Assembly: GCA_019359415.1 (NCBI GenBank)
Contig: JAHHHH010000013.1
Location: forward strand, 54,052 to 118,051
DNA length: 64,000 nt
Reading direction: 5' to 3'
Source: Iphinoe sp. HA4291-MV1
Lineage (GTDB): Bacteria > Cyanobacteriota > Cyanobacteriia > Cyanobacteriales > Nostocaceae
Numbering within the stretch: position 1 is the stretch's first letter; every line of letters starts with the position of its first letter. Below, piece after piece: positions 55,301 to 63,899 of this stretch. The translations under genes and the position numbers were made by a program. The notes below the pieces were generated by a model. It was not told the origin of the DNA, searched no databases, and was given only the letters and a program-made list of their open reading frames with translations.

Positions 55301-56368
55301 ATGTCAAAGACGTTAACATCCCACTCTTTGTGCCCTTGGAATGTTTCAGGAACTCACTTTCCCAAATTAGGTAGTCCTTCTGAGCAGTTGGAATTTCTCT
55401 TAAACTATGCAATTCTGGCTCCATCAGGACACAATACTCAGCCTTGGCTATTTAGAATTGCTCACGAAACTATCGAACTTTATGCCGATAGAACCCGTGC
55501 TTTGCCTGTCGTTGATCTCCAAGACCGCGAGTTAATTATAAGTTGCGGTGCAGCACTATTCAATTTACGATTAGCAATTCGGCATTTTGGTTACACCGAT
55601 GCAGTCAAAACTTTTCCGAACCCCAACGATCCAGACTTGCTAGCTCATGTCTGGTTGGGGAATCCGAGAAAGGAAACAGAAGAGGAGTATTTACTCTTCG
55701 CAACAATTACTAAGCGACACACCAATAGATTCCCGTTTCGAAATTGTGACATTCCAGAAACACTGCTTTCTATTATGCAAGAATCCACAACACAGGAGGG
55801 GGCTTGGCTTGAAATTATTAAAGGCGAAGACCTTCGCAATGCGGTGGCTGATTTAATTGTAGAGGGCGATCGCATTCAAATGGCAAACCCTCATTTTCGT
55901 CGTGAACTAGCTGCATGGATTCACTCCAATCGTAACCTCACCCATGATGGTATGCCTGCTTATTCCCAAAATGTCAGTCAACTGTTGGACTTTGCTACGC
56001 CGATTCCTGCCAACGTCATATGTACCTTTGACATAGGTAGAGGAAAGGCAGCAAATGACGGGGAATTAGCTGTTGGATCACCTACTCTTGCTGTTCTAGG
56101 AACAAATGAAGACACGCCTGCTAGCTGGTTGAGTGCTGGACAGGCGTTAGAGAGAACTCTGCTGCTTGGAGTGGCGATCGGTGTTTCTGCATCGTTCTTA
56201 AATCAACCTATACAGGTGGCTCTACTACGTCCTAGACTCCAAACCCTTCTCAATAAACCTGGTTATCCTCAAATTGGTTATCCTCAAATATTACTGCGTC
56301 TTGGTTTTGGTCCCCAAGTAAAGCCTACACCAAGAAGAGCAGTTAGTGAAGTCCTTTTAGATGAGTGA
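55301..56368 (+). CDS. Nitroreductase-like (Acg family) protein
   Basis: About 355 residues. FLLNYAILAPSGHNTQPWLF matches the FMN-binding start of the nitroreductase fold; ADRTRALPVVDLQDRELIIS and RHTNRFPFRN follow, as in Acg-type proteins that sequester FMN or reduce unknown substrates. ATG 55301 (MSKTLTSHS) or 55292 may be used; neither has a clear ribosome binding site. Confidence 0.82.
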   Translation: MSKTLTSHSLCPWNVSGTHFPKLGSPSEQLEFLLNYAILAPSGHNTQPWLFRIAHETIELYADRTRALPVVDLQDRELIISCGAALFNLRLAIRHFGYTDAVKTFPNPNDPDLLAHVWLGNPRKETEEEYLLFATITKRHTNRFPFRNCDIPETLLSIMQESTTQEGAWLEIIKGEDLRNAVADLIVEGDRIQMANPHFRRELAAWIHSNRNLTHDGMPAYSQNVSQLLDFATPIPANVICTFDIGRGKAANDGELAVGSPTLAVLGTNEDTPASWLSAGQALERTLLLGVAIGVSASFLNQPIQVALLRPRLQTLLNKPGYPQIGYPQILLRLGFGPQVKPTPRRAVSEVLLDE

Positions 56369-56648
56369 CATCTCCATGCCTCAAAACCGAAGGTATGGAG
56401 CGGGACTTCCGCAGCTTACGTTAAATCTACCAAAAAATTGATAATATTAGCAATAGCCAGATTAGTTAGGACGCTAAACGTAAGACATGCTCCATAGCAG
56501 TTCGTAGACTATCAAACTGCTCTATCTGCTTGCGGATGCGGCTTTATAACTGTAGAGTTTGGACATCATGCCAGCGCACACTATTCAGATGACACACAAC
56601 TAACTCCATTTTATATCCTAACATACATGGCTGCTGCTATACCTGTGC
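56369..56648. other. Intergenic region, short possible relic
   Basis: 280 bp. On the minus strand a short frame reads R-K-Q-I-E-Q-F-D-S-L-R-T-A-M-E-H-V-L-R-L then a stop (about 56475-56540), which looks protein-like but has no start and is not assignable. No other feature. Confidence 0.35.
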
Positions 56649-57665
56649 CTACTTGACATTTTTCACTTTGTTTAATATGTCAGAAATCTTCTGTAGCGTT
56701 AACTCTACATATGTGGTTTTGCTCTCTCCCACAAATGCTGTACCAAAATAACCTTTTGGTCCATCATGAGCATGAGGACCACTGGTCATAACAGTGTAAC
56801 GTCCTTGCAGACGAGCTTGGTTAAAGGGAGAGCCAACTATCCAATACCAGCGCGAAGCAAAGACAATGCTGGTAATATCCTCAACCCGATCTTGACGACC
56901 TTGCAGATGATACACATGGTCAACCTCTTCAAAGCCAGTGTTACCATCAAAGCAACCTCCAACGGAAAAGACAATTATTTGAGCATTCAGCCATTGATTC
57001 AGATAGGAAACTGCTCCAAGAGCAACTTGTGCTCCTCCACTGGTGCCAATCAGAATGAGTTTGAGAGGTTGTGGGTGAGATTGCGGGATAGGATGTGCGG
57101 CGTTCATGCGATCAACAATTGCCTCAGCAATTCCCAGGTTATAAACTGAACCGTAGCGTTCATCAGCAGAAATCGCAAACCGCCAGAGATTGCGGATTTT
57201 GATGAGGATATCTGCATTTTTCAGCCAACCGTCTCCTTTTTCCGCAGCACGCCACAAGGGAGCTAGTAATCGTTGTCCACCCAAACTTTCATTAGCTGCT
57301 GAATAAGGAAAGACATCCCGAACCGTTACACAGTTGGGATAAAGTTGTTCTAACCGATTTAGAAAAAACTCTTCACCAGGGGTCAATTCATTGGCAGAAA
57401 AATCTCCCACTCCTGGTAAAAAGACTATGTAGCAGTCAATTTTTGCACCCTTTGTAACTCTTCTAGAAGAATTGTCTCCTAGTAAGTTCTTTGTTTTCTG
57501 ATTTGTATTCAACCCCAAACTTTCAGCACCTTGACGGACCCACCATACCAAAGTTCCCACAGGTGCAAAAATTCCCGAAGCAAGAAGTATCACTCCTGCC
57601 AAAATGAGCAGCTTTAAGGTGTCATCTTTGACCCGTAACAATATCCACTGAATGAATTTAAGCAT
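56649..57665 (-). CDS. Alpha/beta-hydrolase-like membrane protein
   Basis: 338 residues. N-terminal membrane anchor (LKLLILAGVILLASGIFAPV), then a soluble domain: IDCYIVFLPGVGDFSANELT, LILIGTSGGAQVALGAVSYL with a G-T-S-G-G nucleophile elbow, and HVYHLQGRQDRVED. Conserved cyanobacterial type of unknown substrate; the active-site His is plausibly in SGPHAHDGP. Divergent from the Yip1 gene. Confidence 0.7.
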   Translation of the reverse strand: MLKFIQWILLRVKDDTLKLLILAGVILLASGIFAPVGTLVWWVRQGAESLGLNTNQKTKNLLGDNSSRRVTKGAKIDCYIVFLPGVGDFSANELTPGEEFFLNRLEQLYPNCVTVRDVFPYSAANESLGGQRLLAPLWRAAEKGDGWLKNADILIKIRNLWRFAISADERYGSVYNLGIAEAIVDRMNAAHPIPQSHPQPLKLILIGTSGGAQVALGAVSYLNQWLNAQIIVFSVGGCFDGNTGFEEVDHVYHLQGRQDRVEDITSIVFASRWYWIVGSPFNQARLQGRYTVMTSGPHAHDGPKGYFGTAFVGESKTTYVELTLQKISDILNKVKNVK

Positions 57666-57793
57666 TCCGAGAGATTGAGTACATATTGAACAAACAAAGT
57701 ACTCTTAAAAATAAGGATTTATTGCTGTTTTTTGTGCTGAATTGAACAAAACTTAATCTTCTTTAGTTTATCATCCATCCTAAGCCATAAAAA

Positions 57794-58360
57794 ATGAGTG
57801 TGAATAACAAACAGTCAAAGCATGGGTTATGTAAGACACTTAGAGATGCCTTGCTTCTTAATGCCAGTCTCTATGAAAATGCTCGCAATACACCAAAAAC
57901 TCATCGCTTAGCCCTAACTATCGTGATTTTGGCAGCTCTTTCTCATGCTTTGGGGAGTACTGTTATTTTGATAATCAATCTTGCTTCTCTACCTGTGATG
58001 ATAGTGGCACTTGTCATTGACGCACTCTCTATAGTAGCAGGCTATTATTTTTGGACCTTCAGTATTTGGAAGGTTGGACAATGGCTCAAACCAATAGATC
58101 CAAATTACGGTGACTTGCTTAGTCCAATTGGCTTTGCATATGCACCGCAAGTGCTAAATTTTTTAACCGTAATTCCCTTACTAGGAAGACCAATTGAGTT
58201 GATATTAGCGGTATGGAGTCTGCTGGCGGTGATTGTAGCAGTTCGCCAGGGATTAGACATTAGCACGACTCGTGCAGCGATCATATGTTTGTTAGGTTGG
58301 CCCCTGATTCAAATTGTGATTGGCTTAGTGCAAGTTACAGAACAACAATTGACGAGATAG
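57794..58360 (+). CDS. Yip1-family membrane protein
   Basis: 188 residues with about five predicted spans: LALTIVILAALSHALGSTVI, ASLPVMIVALVIDALSIVAG, FWTFSIWKVGQW, ending in IICLLGWPLIQIVIGLVQV. Matches the Yip1/YIF1-like integral membrane family. Function in bacteria unclear. Confidence 0.78.
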   Translation: MSVNNKQSKHGLCKTLRDALLLNASLYENARNTPKTHRLALTIVILAALSHALGSTVILIINLASLPVMIVALVIDALSIVAGYYFWTFSIWKVGQWLKPIDPNYGDLLSPIGFAYAPQVLNFLTVIPLLGRPIELILAVWSLLAVIVAVRQGLDISTTRAAIICLLGWPLIQIVIGLVQVTEQQLTR

Positions 58361-58459
58361 GGAAATTAAATAATCGCGCTAACATGACTTGCCAAAAATC
58401 AAGCACTTCACGCTGCTCCGCTTATTCTCTGGGTTAAGAATTGGCTTTACAGCACATCA

Positions 58460-60295
58460 TTAATTCCTATCAGTTGCAGTCGAGGCAGAACTTTCGGGAG
58501 CATCCCAATTTTGCAAAGATGGTAGTGGGAGCATCTTGCTCCCTACTTTATTACTAAAGCGGGCTGTTCGGCCCGCACTACAAAATAAAATAGATTTACA
58601 CATTTGGGATGCTCCCGAACTTTTCAGGCTAAGAGACTGTACCAAACTCAGTGGTAACGGTTGCTGACTGATGGTGTTGATGTAATCTGCATTCAAGTAG
58701 CGACGGTAACTCGGCTCATTAGCAAGATAGGTTTGGAAGAAAGGAAGACTCAAGGTTCTCACATATCGCTGTGCTAACGCAGGATTAGGACCAATCACTT
58801 GTTCGGGAACGGGTACACCAGAACTTTGTGATTCTCCAATTGTTGAGAAGTGCGTGCCACCATTAATTAATACTAAATATTTATTTGGGGTTGTTAACCA
58901 AGTGAAGGGTTGAATTTGTTCTGGAAGTGCGGGAGCAACGGTATCGGCGCTTCCTGCCATAATCATTACTGGGATTTTAATTTGGCTGAGACTGGCTTGC
59001 CCCATAATACTGCTATCAATCTGATTAATTGCGATCGCACTTTTCACTCGTGGATCAGATAAGTTATATGTTGTAGTTTGCGGTAAACTCACAGCCAAGC
59101 ACTGAAGTAACAGCGAAACATTGAATGTGCCCGGTGGAGCTGGGCAGTTTTTTGCTAGTTGCTTAAAATCAATTGGTGCTCCTGCCAATGCTAAAGCCGT
59201 GTAACCACCAAAGGATTGACCGACTATGCCTACCTGTTCTAAATTCAAGCGTCCTCTGTATGTAGAGTCAGCTTGAGATAGATTACTGAGGTGATTCAAC
59301 AAATACTTTATATCCAAAGGTCGGTCGATAAATTCTCTGGGTTCAGTCACTTGATCTGATCTACCTGCTAATAGTGCTTGCAACTGTTTGGCATCACTGC
59401 CAGGATGTTCTGGAACGGCAACGACAAAGCCATAAGAAGCAAGGTATTCAGCAAGGTAAGCAAAACTGGTACGATCAGAACCGAGTCCGTGGGAGATCAC
59501 AATAACCGGACGAGGGCTGGATACATTTGGTAGGTAGATGTCAGCAGGAAAAGTGCGACTACGAGATGTATCGTTGAGCGTAATAGTTTGCTTCTGCCAA
59601 CGGAAATTTCCTGGTCGTGGCGGGTCTATCACTGAAGTATTATCTAGTGTAGAGGCAGTGCCTGCATCCAAGGAAGACTGCTTGTTGATGAGTGCGATCG
59701 CTCGTTGAGTCTGATTGACCAGATTCTGGAACGCTCGTGCAATCTCTAAACTGCGAGCTAAATCTATCGCGATCGCTCTCGAGGGAAACTTGCGTAGTAT
59801 ATTTAATAAAGTCAATCCTTGTGGGTCTGCTGCTGCAAGAATGAGTGCTGCTCGAATTGCATAAAACCCACTAATGCCAGATTCCTGCTGTACGACTTCT
59901 CCCAAATTTTCTAACAATCTCTTGCCTATTGGCGTGTAGAGAAACTGCGAAACCTGTACAGCATTTAGAGGAATGGGAGTCAGCAAAAATTGCCGTAGCT
60001 GGTTTAGCTGCTCCTTATCTGCATGCTGAACGTATGCAGCCAATTCATCATCTACTTTGCCTGTTTTGGCGTAAGTTTCAAGAGAATTAATCGGAATAGA
60101 GCGAGCCGCAATACCATAGGAGATAGTTAAACGCTCTGCACTTAAACTAGGACGAGCGGTTAGAGTAGGAATTAACCCAATACTGAGAATCCCCAAAGCA
60201 ACTTGTAGCCAAACTGACTGCTTGCTGAAAAAATGAGTACGAGGACGCAACCGAACAACTTTAGGGATAGCAGGCGAAATCGGCGAGCAATTCAT
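58460..60295 (-). CDS. Exported alpha/beta hydrolase with element-extended C terminus
   Basis: 611 residues. Signal/anchor near 25-45, N-terminal DUF1400-like all-helical region (ERLTISYGIAARSIPINSLE, about 50-190), then a PAF-acetylhydrolase-like domain: IVISHGLGSDRTSFAYLAEY, VGIVGQSFGGYTALALAGAP (catalytic Ser in G-Q-S-F-G), VMIMAGSADTVAPA (Asp) and INGGTHFSTIG (His). The last 60 residues include 43 encoded by element C; without it the tail would read LSLKSSASTATDRN. Secreted esterase or lipase of unknown substrate. Confidence 0.88.
   Translation of the reverse strand: MNCSPISPAIPKVVRLRPRTHFFSKQSVWLQVALGILSIGLIPTLTARPSLSAERLTISYGIAARSIPINSLETYAKTGKVDDELAAYVQHADKEQLNQLRQFLLTPIPLNAVQVSQFLYTPIGKRLLENLGEVVQQESGISGFYAIRAALILAAADPQGLTLLNILRKFPSRAIAIDLARSLEIARAFQNLVNQTQRAIALINKQSSLDAGTASTLDNTSVIDPPRPGNFRWQKQTITLNDTSRSRTFPADIYLPNVSSPRPVIVISHGLGSDRTSFAYLAEYLASYGFVVAVPEHPGSDAKQLQALLAGRSDQVTEPREFIDRPLDIKYLLNHLSNLSQADSTYRGRLNLEQVGIVGQSFGGYTALALAGAPIDFKQLAKNCPAPPGTFNVSLLLQCLAVSLPQTTTYNLSDPRVKSAIAINQIDSSIMGQASLSQIKIPVMIMAGSADTVAPALPEQIQPFTWLTTPNKYLVLINGGTHFSTIGESQSSGVPVPEQVIGPNPALAQRYVRTLSLPFFQTYLANEPSYRRYLNADYINTISQQPLPLSLVQSLSLKSSGASQMCKSILFCSAGRTARFSNKVGSKMLPLPSLQNWDAPESSASTATDRN
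58495..58617. mobile_element. MITE-like element C (123 bp), in frame in a hydrolase gene
   Basis: Ends CGGGAGCATCCCAA and TTGGGATGCTCCCG are perfect 14-bp inverted repeats. AACTTT is duplicated at 58489-58494 and 58618-58623. Internal hairpins GGGAGCATCTTGCTCCC and GCGGGCTGTTCGGCCCGC. Element plus one duplication is 129 bp, exactly 43 codons, with no stop in the host frame. Confidence 0.9.
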
Positions 60296-60475
60296 GAATA
60301 TTACTAAGCGTTTCTTTAGTAATTTTAGCTAACTCCAAGAAAAACCCAACATCATATTTTTTGAGGTATGATGTTGGGAAGAATTTTGGAGCTATTGCAA
60401 ATGCCACACCCAATTAACAAGTTCGATTAGGCTACCCTTGAGATGCGGGGTGGTCGAATAACCAATCTCTGGCTA

Positions 60476-60982
60476 CTAATTACTTGCACTACCACTAGCA
60501 CGCAGTGGAGCATAGCCGAAAGTCGCATTTGCCATACGGCACCAGATGACCGCAGACTTGAAGTTAGATAGATTGATGGCAGCAGGAATTGGATAGCGTT
60601 GTTCACCTTTGAATTTCTCCAGTTTACCCAGATTTACGTAACTGCTGAAATTCTGATACTTCATTGGTGGTTTTTCAGATGCATCCAGAAGAACATGCAA
60701 GTCCGGTCCCTGACTGCTAGTCTGAAAAGATGAATCTAGGACAAGGTATTGTTGCCCATTTTCCGTAACAATCCGCGCTGTTCCAGAGGTAGGCTGTTCT
60801 GCTTTAACAAAAGTACCAGATGCAGCAACGACTTGCTGTTTTTGAGCAATAAGAGCGCTAGAATTAGCAGTTGCAACTGTCGATATTTTGGCAGATGATG
60901 TCAATGCTTTCACAGTACCGACTGAGAGAAAACAAGCTAAAGAAGAAATAACGCCTAGTTGTATTAGCTGATTCAACTTCAT
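60476..60982 (-). CDS. Exported DM13-domain protein
   Basis: 168 residues: signal peptide (KLNQLIQLGVISSLACFLSV...), then a DM13 domain (FVKAEQPTSGTARIVTENGQ, QGPDLHVLLDAS, AVIWCRMANATFGYAPL). The conserved cysteine in the V-I-W-C motif is present. The family is proposed to have redox or electron-transfer roles; unproven. Start ATG 60982. Confidence 0.85.
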   Translation of the reverse strand: MKLNQLIQLGVISSLACFLSVGTVKALTSSAKISTVATANSSALIAQKQQVVAASGTFVKAEQPTSGTARIVTENGQQYLVLDSSFQTSSQGPDLHVLLDASEKPPMKYQNFSSYVNLGKLEKFKGEQRYPIPAAINLSNFKSAVIWCRMANATFGYAPLRASGSASN

Positions 60983-61237
60983 AAATTCTACCTATGAGAA
61001 CAAAAATTTTTACTTTGCTAAGTTTCAAACACAAAGTTATTATCGCTTTCTGGTTCTGGTTTAGTATGAGTTTTTCCTGAGAATTAACACTAAATATCAT
61101 GAGAAATCTTTTAGAAAAACTTAAAGAAATTGAAAAACAATGTTTTCTTTATCCAAATAATTTGTAGAATACGAAGTTTTTATCTTAGAAAATTTTTAGG
61201 TTCATAATCTATTTAAAATGAATAAGGAGAACAGGCA

Positions 61238-62008
61238 ATGGATAATAACCGCTGGACACTAACAGGAAGAAAAGCCTTGATTACTGGAGCGACAAAAGGA
61301 ATTGGACTGGCGATCGCTCAAGAATTTCTGTCCCTAAATGCTGAGATTATGATTGTTGCCAGAGATGCACAAGCAATAAACCAGCAGCTTGAGAACTGGG
61401 AATTGCAAGGATGGCAAGCTTATGGTATTGCCGCAGATGTTGCCACATCTGATGGTCGTCAGGCAATTATTGAACAAGTCAATCAAACCTTAGGAGGATT
61501 AGATATCCTTGTCAACAATGTTGGCACTAATATTCGCAAAAAGGCGTTGGAATATACAGAACAAGAGTATGAGTATATATTTCAAACCAACTTAACCTCT
61601 ACATTTGAAATGTGCCGACTCGCTTACCCTTTGCTGAAAGCTGGAGACAACAGTAGCATCGTGAACGTTGGTTCTGTTGCTGGGTTAACCTCGGTTCGCA
61701 CAGGCGCACCTTATGGAATGACAAAAGCAGCGCTTGTACAATTGACCCGTTCTTTAGCCATAGAATGGGCAGGAAACCAAATTCGGGTAAACACTGTCGC
61801 TCCCTGGTTTATTCTCACCCCTTTGACAGAACCTCTCTTGAACAATTCAGATGTGTTAAGTTCTGTTCTATCACGTACCCCAATAGGGAGAGTTGGCACA
61901 CCAGAGGAAGTTGCAGGTTTAGTGGCGTTTTTGTGTATGCCAACAGCCACTTACATTACTGGACAGTGTATTGCAGTTGATGGTGGCTTTTTAGCTTTTG
62001 GTTTCTAG
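61238..62008 (+). CDS. SDR-family oxidoreductase (tropinone-reductase-like)
   Basis: 256 residues with [20 protein letters not shown] (NADP-binding G-x-x-x-G-x-G), NNVGTN, catalytic Ser in [10 protein letters not shown], and Y-x-x-x-K in [35 protein letters not shown] precedes ATG 61238. Substrate unknown. Confidence 0.92.
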   Translation: MDNNRWTLTGRKALITGATKGIGLAIAQEFLSLNAEIMIVARDAQAINQQLENWELQGWQAYGIAADVATSDGRQAIIEQVNQTLGGLDILVNNVGTNIRKKALEYTEQEYEYIFQTNLTSTFEMCRLAYPLLKAGDNSSIVNVGSVAGLTSVRTGAPYGMTKAALVQLTRSLAIEWAGNQIRVNTVAPWFILTPLTEPLLNNSDVLSSVLSRTPIGRVGTPEEVAGLVAFLCMPTATYITGQCIAVDGGFLAFGF

Positions 62009-62316
62009 AAAGTACGGCGATATCTACTCACGACTCTTGATGCAACCAGTTAAAAAGTCCTGTCCTTAAAAAAAAAGGCAAAAGGTAAAATAATCTTTTA
62101 CCCTTTACCCTTTTAGACGTAGCTGTGCAAAACGTTTCTATCCTTATTAATACTTTTTTAAAAAATAGTATTATTAGCGATCGCCTTTTGGGCGGCTCTT
62201 TTGGAGCATCGCTGCTTGCGGCGCTGGGTTTTGCCCAATCGCCAATCGGTTAAGTTCCTCAACAAATTTCAATCAAGTAGTATCTGTATTATTATTGGCA
62301 TACATAAGCTATGACA

Positions 62317-62338
62317 GTACCCTTGAGGGTACCTTTTT
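62317..62338 (+). terminator. Intrinsic terminator
   Basis: GTACCC-TTGA-GGGTAC followed by CTTTTTG. Points along the plus strand, about 300 bp after the SDR stop. Confidence 0.7.
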
Positions 62339-62353
62339 GAATATAAGACAACG

Positions 62354-62386
62354 AAACCTGGTTTCTCTCAGAAACCAGGTTTTTAT
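62354..62386 (+). terminator. Strong intrinsic terminator
   Basis: AAACCTGGTTTC (62354-62365), 5-nt loop, GAAACCAGGTTT (62371-62382), continuing in T residues: 12-bp perfect stem with U-tract. No plus-strand gene lies between this and the previous terminator, so a short transcript may end here. Confidence 0.75.
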
Positions 62387-62522
62387 CCTTCAAATAATTC
62401 AAATTGTGATAGACTACTTGACCGAAGCCCACTGCCGTTGCAGGCTTGGTCAATAAGCTAGCAGTCGATAGTCCTACAGTAGTTGTAGCGAGTGTTAAGT
62501 GTTCATGCTGTATTTGTCAATT

Positions 62523-62660
62523 CTAGGCAGCAGAAAACATTGTAACTATCACTAACAGCATAACTAATCCAGCAACCCACAGTATTAAAGCCCCCCAACT
62601 CACAGAATCTCGTTGTAATTTCTGCCACAAATTTGTGACAAAATTATTATGGACTGTCAT
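62523..62660 (-). CDS. Small single-span membrane protein (45 aa)
   Basis: ATG at 62660 is preceded by a strong ribosome binding site (AGGAGGGGATAAA). The product begins MTVHNNFVTNLWQKLQRDSV, then SWGALILWVAGLVMLLVIVT, ending MFSAA: a polar/basic N terminus and one C-terminal membrane span. The size and layout resemble small photosynthetic-complex or stress proteins, but I cannot assign a family. Confidence 0.65.
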   Translation of the reverse strand: MTVHNNFVTNLWQKLQRDSVSWGALILWVAGLVMLLVIVTMFSAA

Positions 62661-63101
62661 TTTATCCCCTCCTATTTTTGGTAAGCTTGTACCAGACGCC
62701 ACTCATGGGACTTGAACTCAGTTATGTTAAATTCGTCCTTAGAAATAGGAGCATGAATTTCTCACTTCTAAGGATTAAGCAACTGAGATTTAAGTGAATC
62801 AATGGAGCGCATGCAAATGTATACCTCTATGTGCACTCCCTTGCTTAAAAAATTATAAAAAGACATTTGTCGCCTCTAAATCGTATTCTGCCATACGTCG
62901 GCGTTTACATTCCCATATTTTGCAAATTTGAGAAAATTCTTAATGCTTGTTGTTGTTTCAGCTAGAAATTTAGAACCTCTCATCTTACGGAAATCACACA
63001 TAAAAACAGATTTCTATGGTTTCAGTATCATAGATTGACATCCGAAATAAAAAGTATATTGAGAATAAAAAGCTGTTATCGGTTTAAATAGGTGAAAAAA
63101 G
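62661..63101. other. Intergenic region
   Basis: About 440 bp. A TCCTTAGAA/TTCTAAGGA inverted repeat at roughly 62731-62774; otherwise A/T-rich with no gene, tRNA or element recognised. Confidence 0.45.
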
Positions 63102-63320
63102 ATGGTGCAACAAATAAGACATGGTGAACAACAGTATATTTGTGTTGTTCCAGTCGAGAGTATAACAGGCAATCAAGAGGAAGAAATAATGACTTTTGGT
63201 GTGTCTGCTGATGAAGCAAAACATCAAGCCGAGGAATTGTTAGCAAATAATTACGGATGCAAGCGATGGCGCAGAGCGCCCGCAATCATGCGATTGCCCA
63301 AGGGGCACCAGCAAAGCTGA
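63102..63320 (+). CDS. Small hypothetical protein (72 aa)
   Basis: ATG 63102; product MVQQIRHGEQQYICVVPVES followed by TFGVSADEAKHQAEELLANN. The middle part looks like a beta-beta-alpha segment with an amphipathic helix, and the C terminus is basic. The last 20 codons overlap a HIP1-like repeat. No recognised family; coding status moderately likely. Confidence 0.45.
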   Translation: MVQQIRHGEQQYICVVPVESITGNQEEEIMTFGVSADEAKHQAEELLANNYGCKRWRRAPAIMRLPKGHQQS

Positions 63321-63334
63321 TCACAAGTTGTGGA

Positions 63335-63396
63335 ATTGATGCAGCAAGCAAGAATCGAACCAATAGCTCAGTGGTGTTCTGCCAATACTCACCTTT
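63335..63396 (-). pseudogene. Possible tRNA relic
   Basis: On the minus strand GGTTCGATTC (T-arm-like) is followed by TTGCTTGCTGCA, while ACCACTGAGCTA is D-arm-like. The arms are too close together and no anticodon stem exists, so it would be a collapsed tRNA gene. Weak evidence. Confidence 0.3.
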
Positions 63397-63467
63397 GAAT
63401 ACTATTTAGGTACACGCAAACTATTGTACCCCTACTCCTAACTCATAATTTCTTACTTATTTCACCC

Positions 63468-63899
63468 ATGCAAATATTCAAGACGCTACTACGGGTTCGG
63501 CACTATGAAATGGACGCTTTAGGACACGTCAATAATGCAGTCTACCAAAACTATCTAGAACAGGCGGCTATTGAACACTCTGAGCACCTGGGCTTAACTT
63601 TCGATGTCTATCGGGAAGTGGGCGGTGTATTCGTCATGCGACGCGTAGAAATTGACTACTTGCGTCCTGCTGTAGCTGGCGATACACTAGAAGTCACTAC
63701 TTGGGTGAAGGAAATGCGTGGTACCCGTGTGTATCGACAGTACGAAATTCGTAAACAAAACCAAGAAGATTTATTAGTAACTGCTGAAGCTCTATGGGTA
63801 TGGGTAGATGCCAAGACAATGCGCCCTCGACCTATTCCTGATATGTTACTAGAAAAATTCTTGCAGATACGAACATCAGTAGACCGAAAAGATTTCTAG
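63468..63899 (+). CDS. Acyl-CoA thioesterase (4HBT/YbgC type), C terminus supplied by element A
   Basis: 143 residues, hot-dog fold: LLRVRHYEMDALGHVNNAVY (catalytic-type Asp), NYLEQAAIEHSEHLG, VEIDYLRPAVAGDTLEVTTW. Might hydrolyse acyl-CoA or dihydroxynaphthoyl-CoA-type esters; substrate not inferable. The last seven codons (S-V-D-R-K-D-F) and the stop lie in or at the edge of element A starting at 63877, so the native end has been replaced. Confidence 0.87.
   Translation: MQIFKTLLRVRHYEMDALGHVNNAVYQNYLEQAAIEHSEHLGLTFDVYREVGGVFVMRRVEIDYLRPAVAGDTLEVTTWVKEMRGTRVYRQYEIRKQNQEDLLVTAEALWVWVDAKTMRPRPIPDMLLEKFLQIRTSVDRKDF

Larger units (their letters stand above)
62009..62522. other. Intergenic region with two intrinsic terminators
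   Basis: A REP-like GC-rich patch with HIP1 sites lies at 62177-62250, followed by the two terminators at 62317 and 62354. No gene. Confidence 0.6.

Noticed and set aside
54984-55374. Open frames on both strands upstream of the nitroreductase-like gene
   Set aside because: They run through tandem and REP-like repeats; the peptide is repeat-derived.
62680-62720. Possible tRNA T-arm (GGGACTTGAACT) near 62.7 kb
   Set aside because: No acceptor, D or anticodon stems can be built around it.
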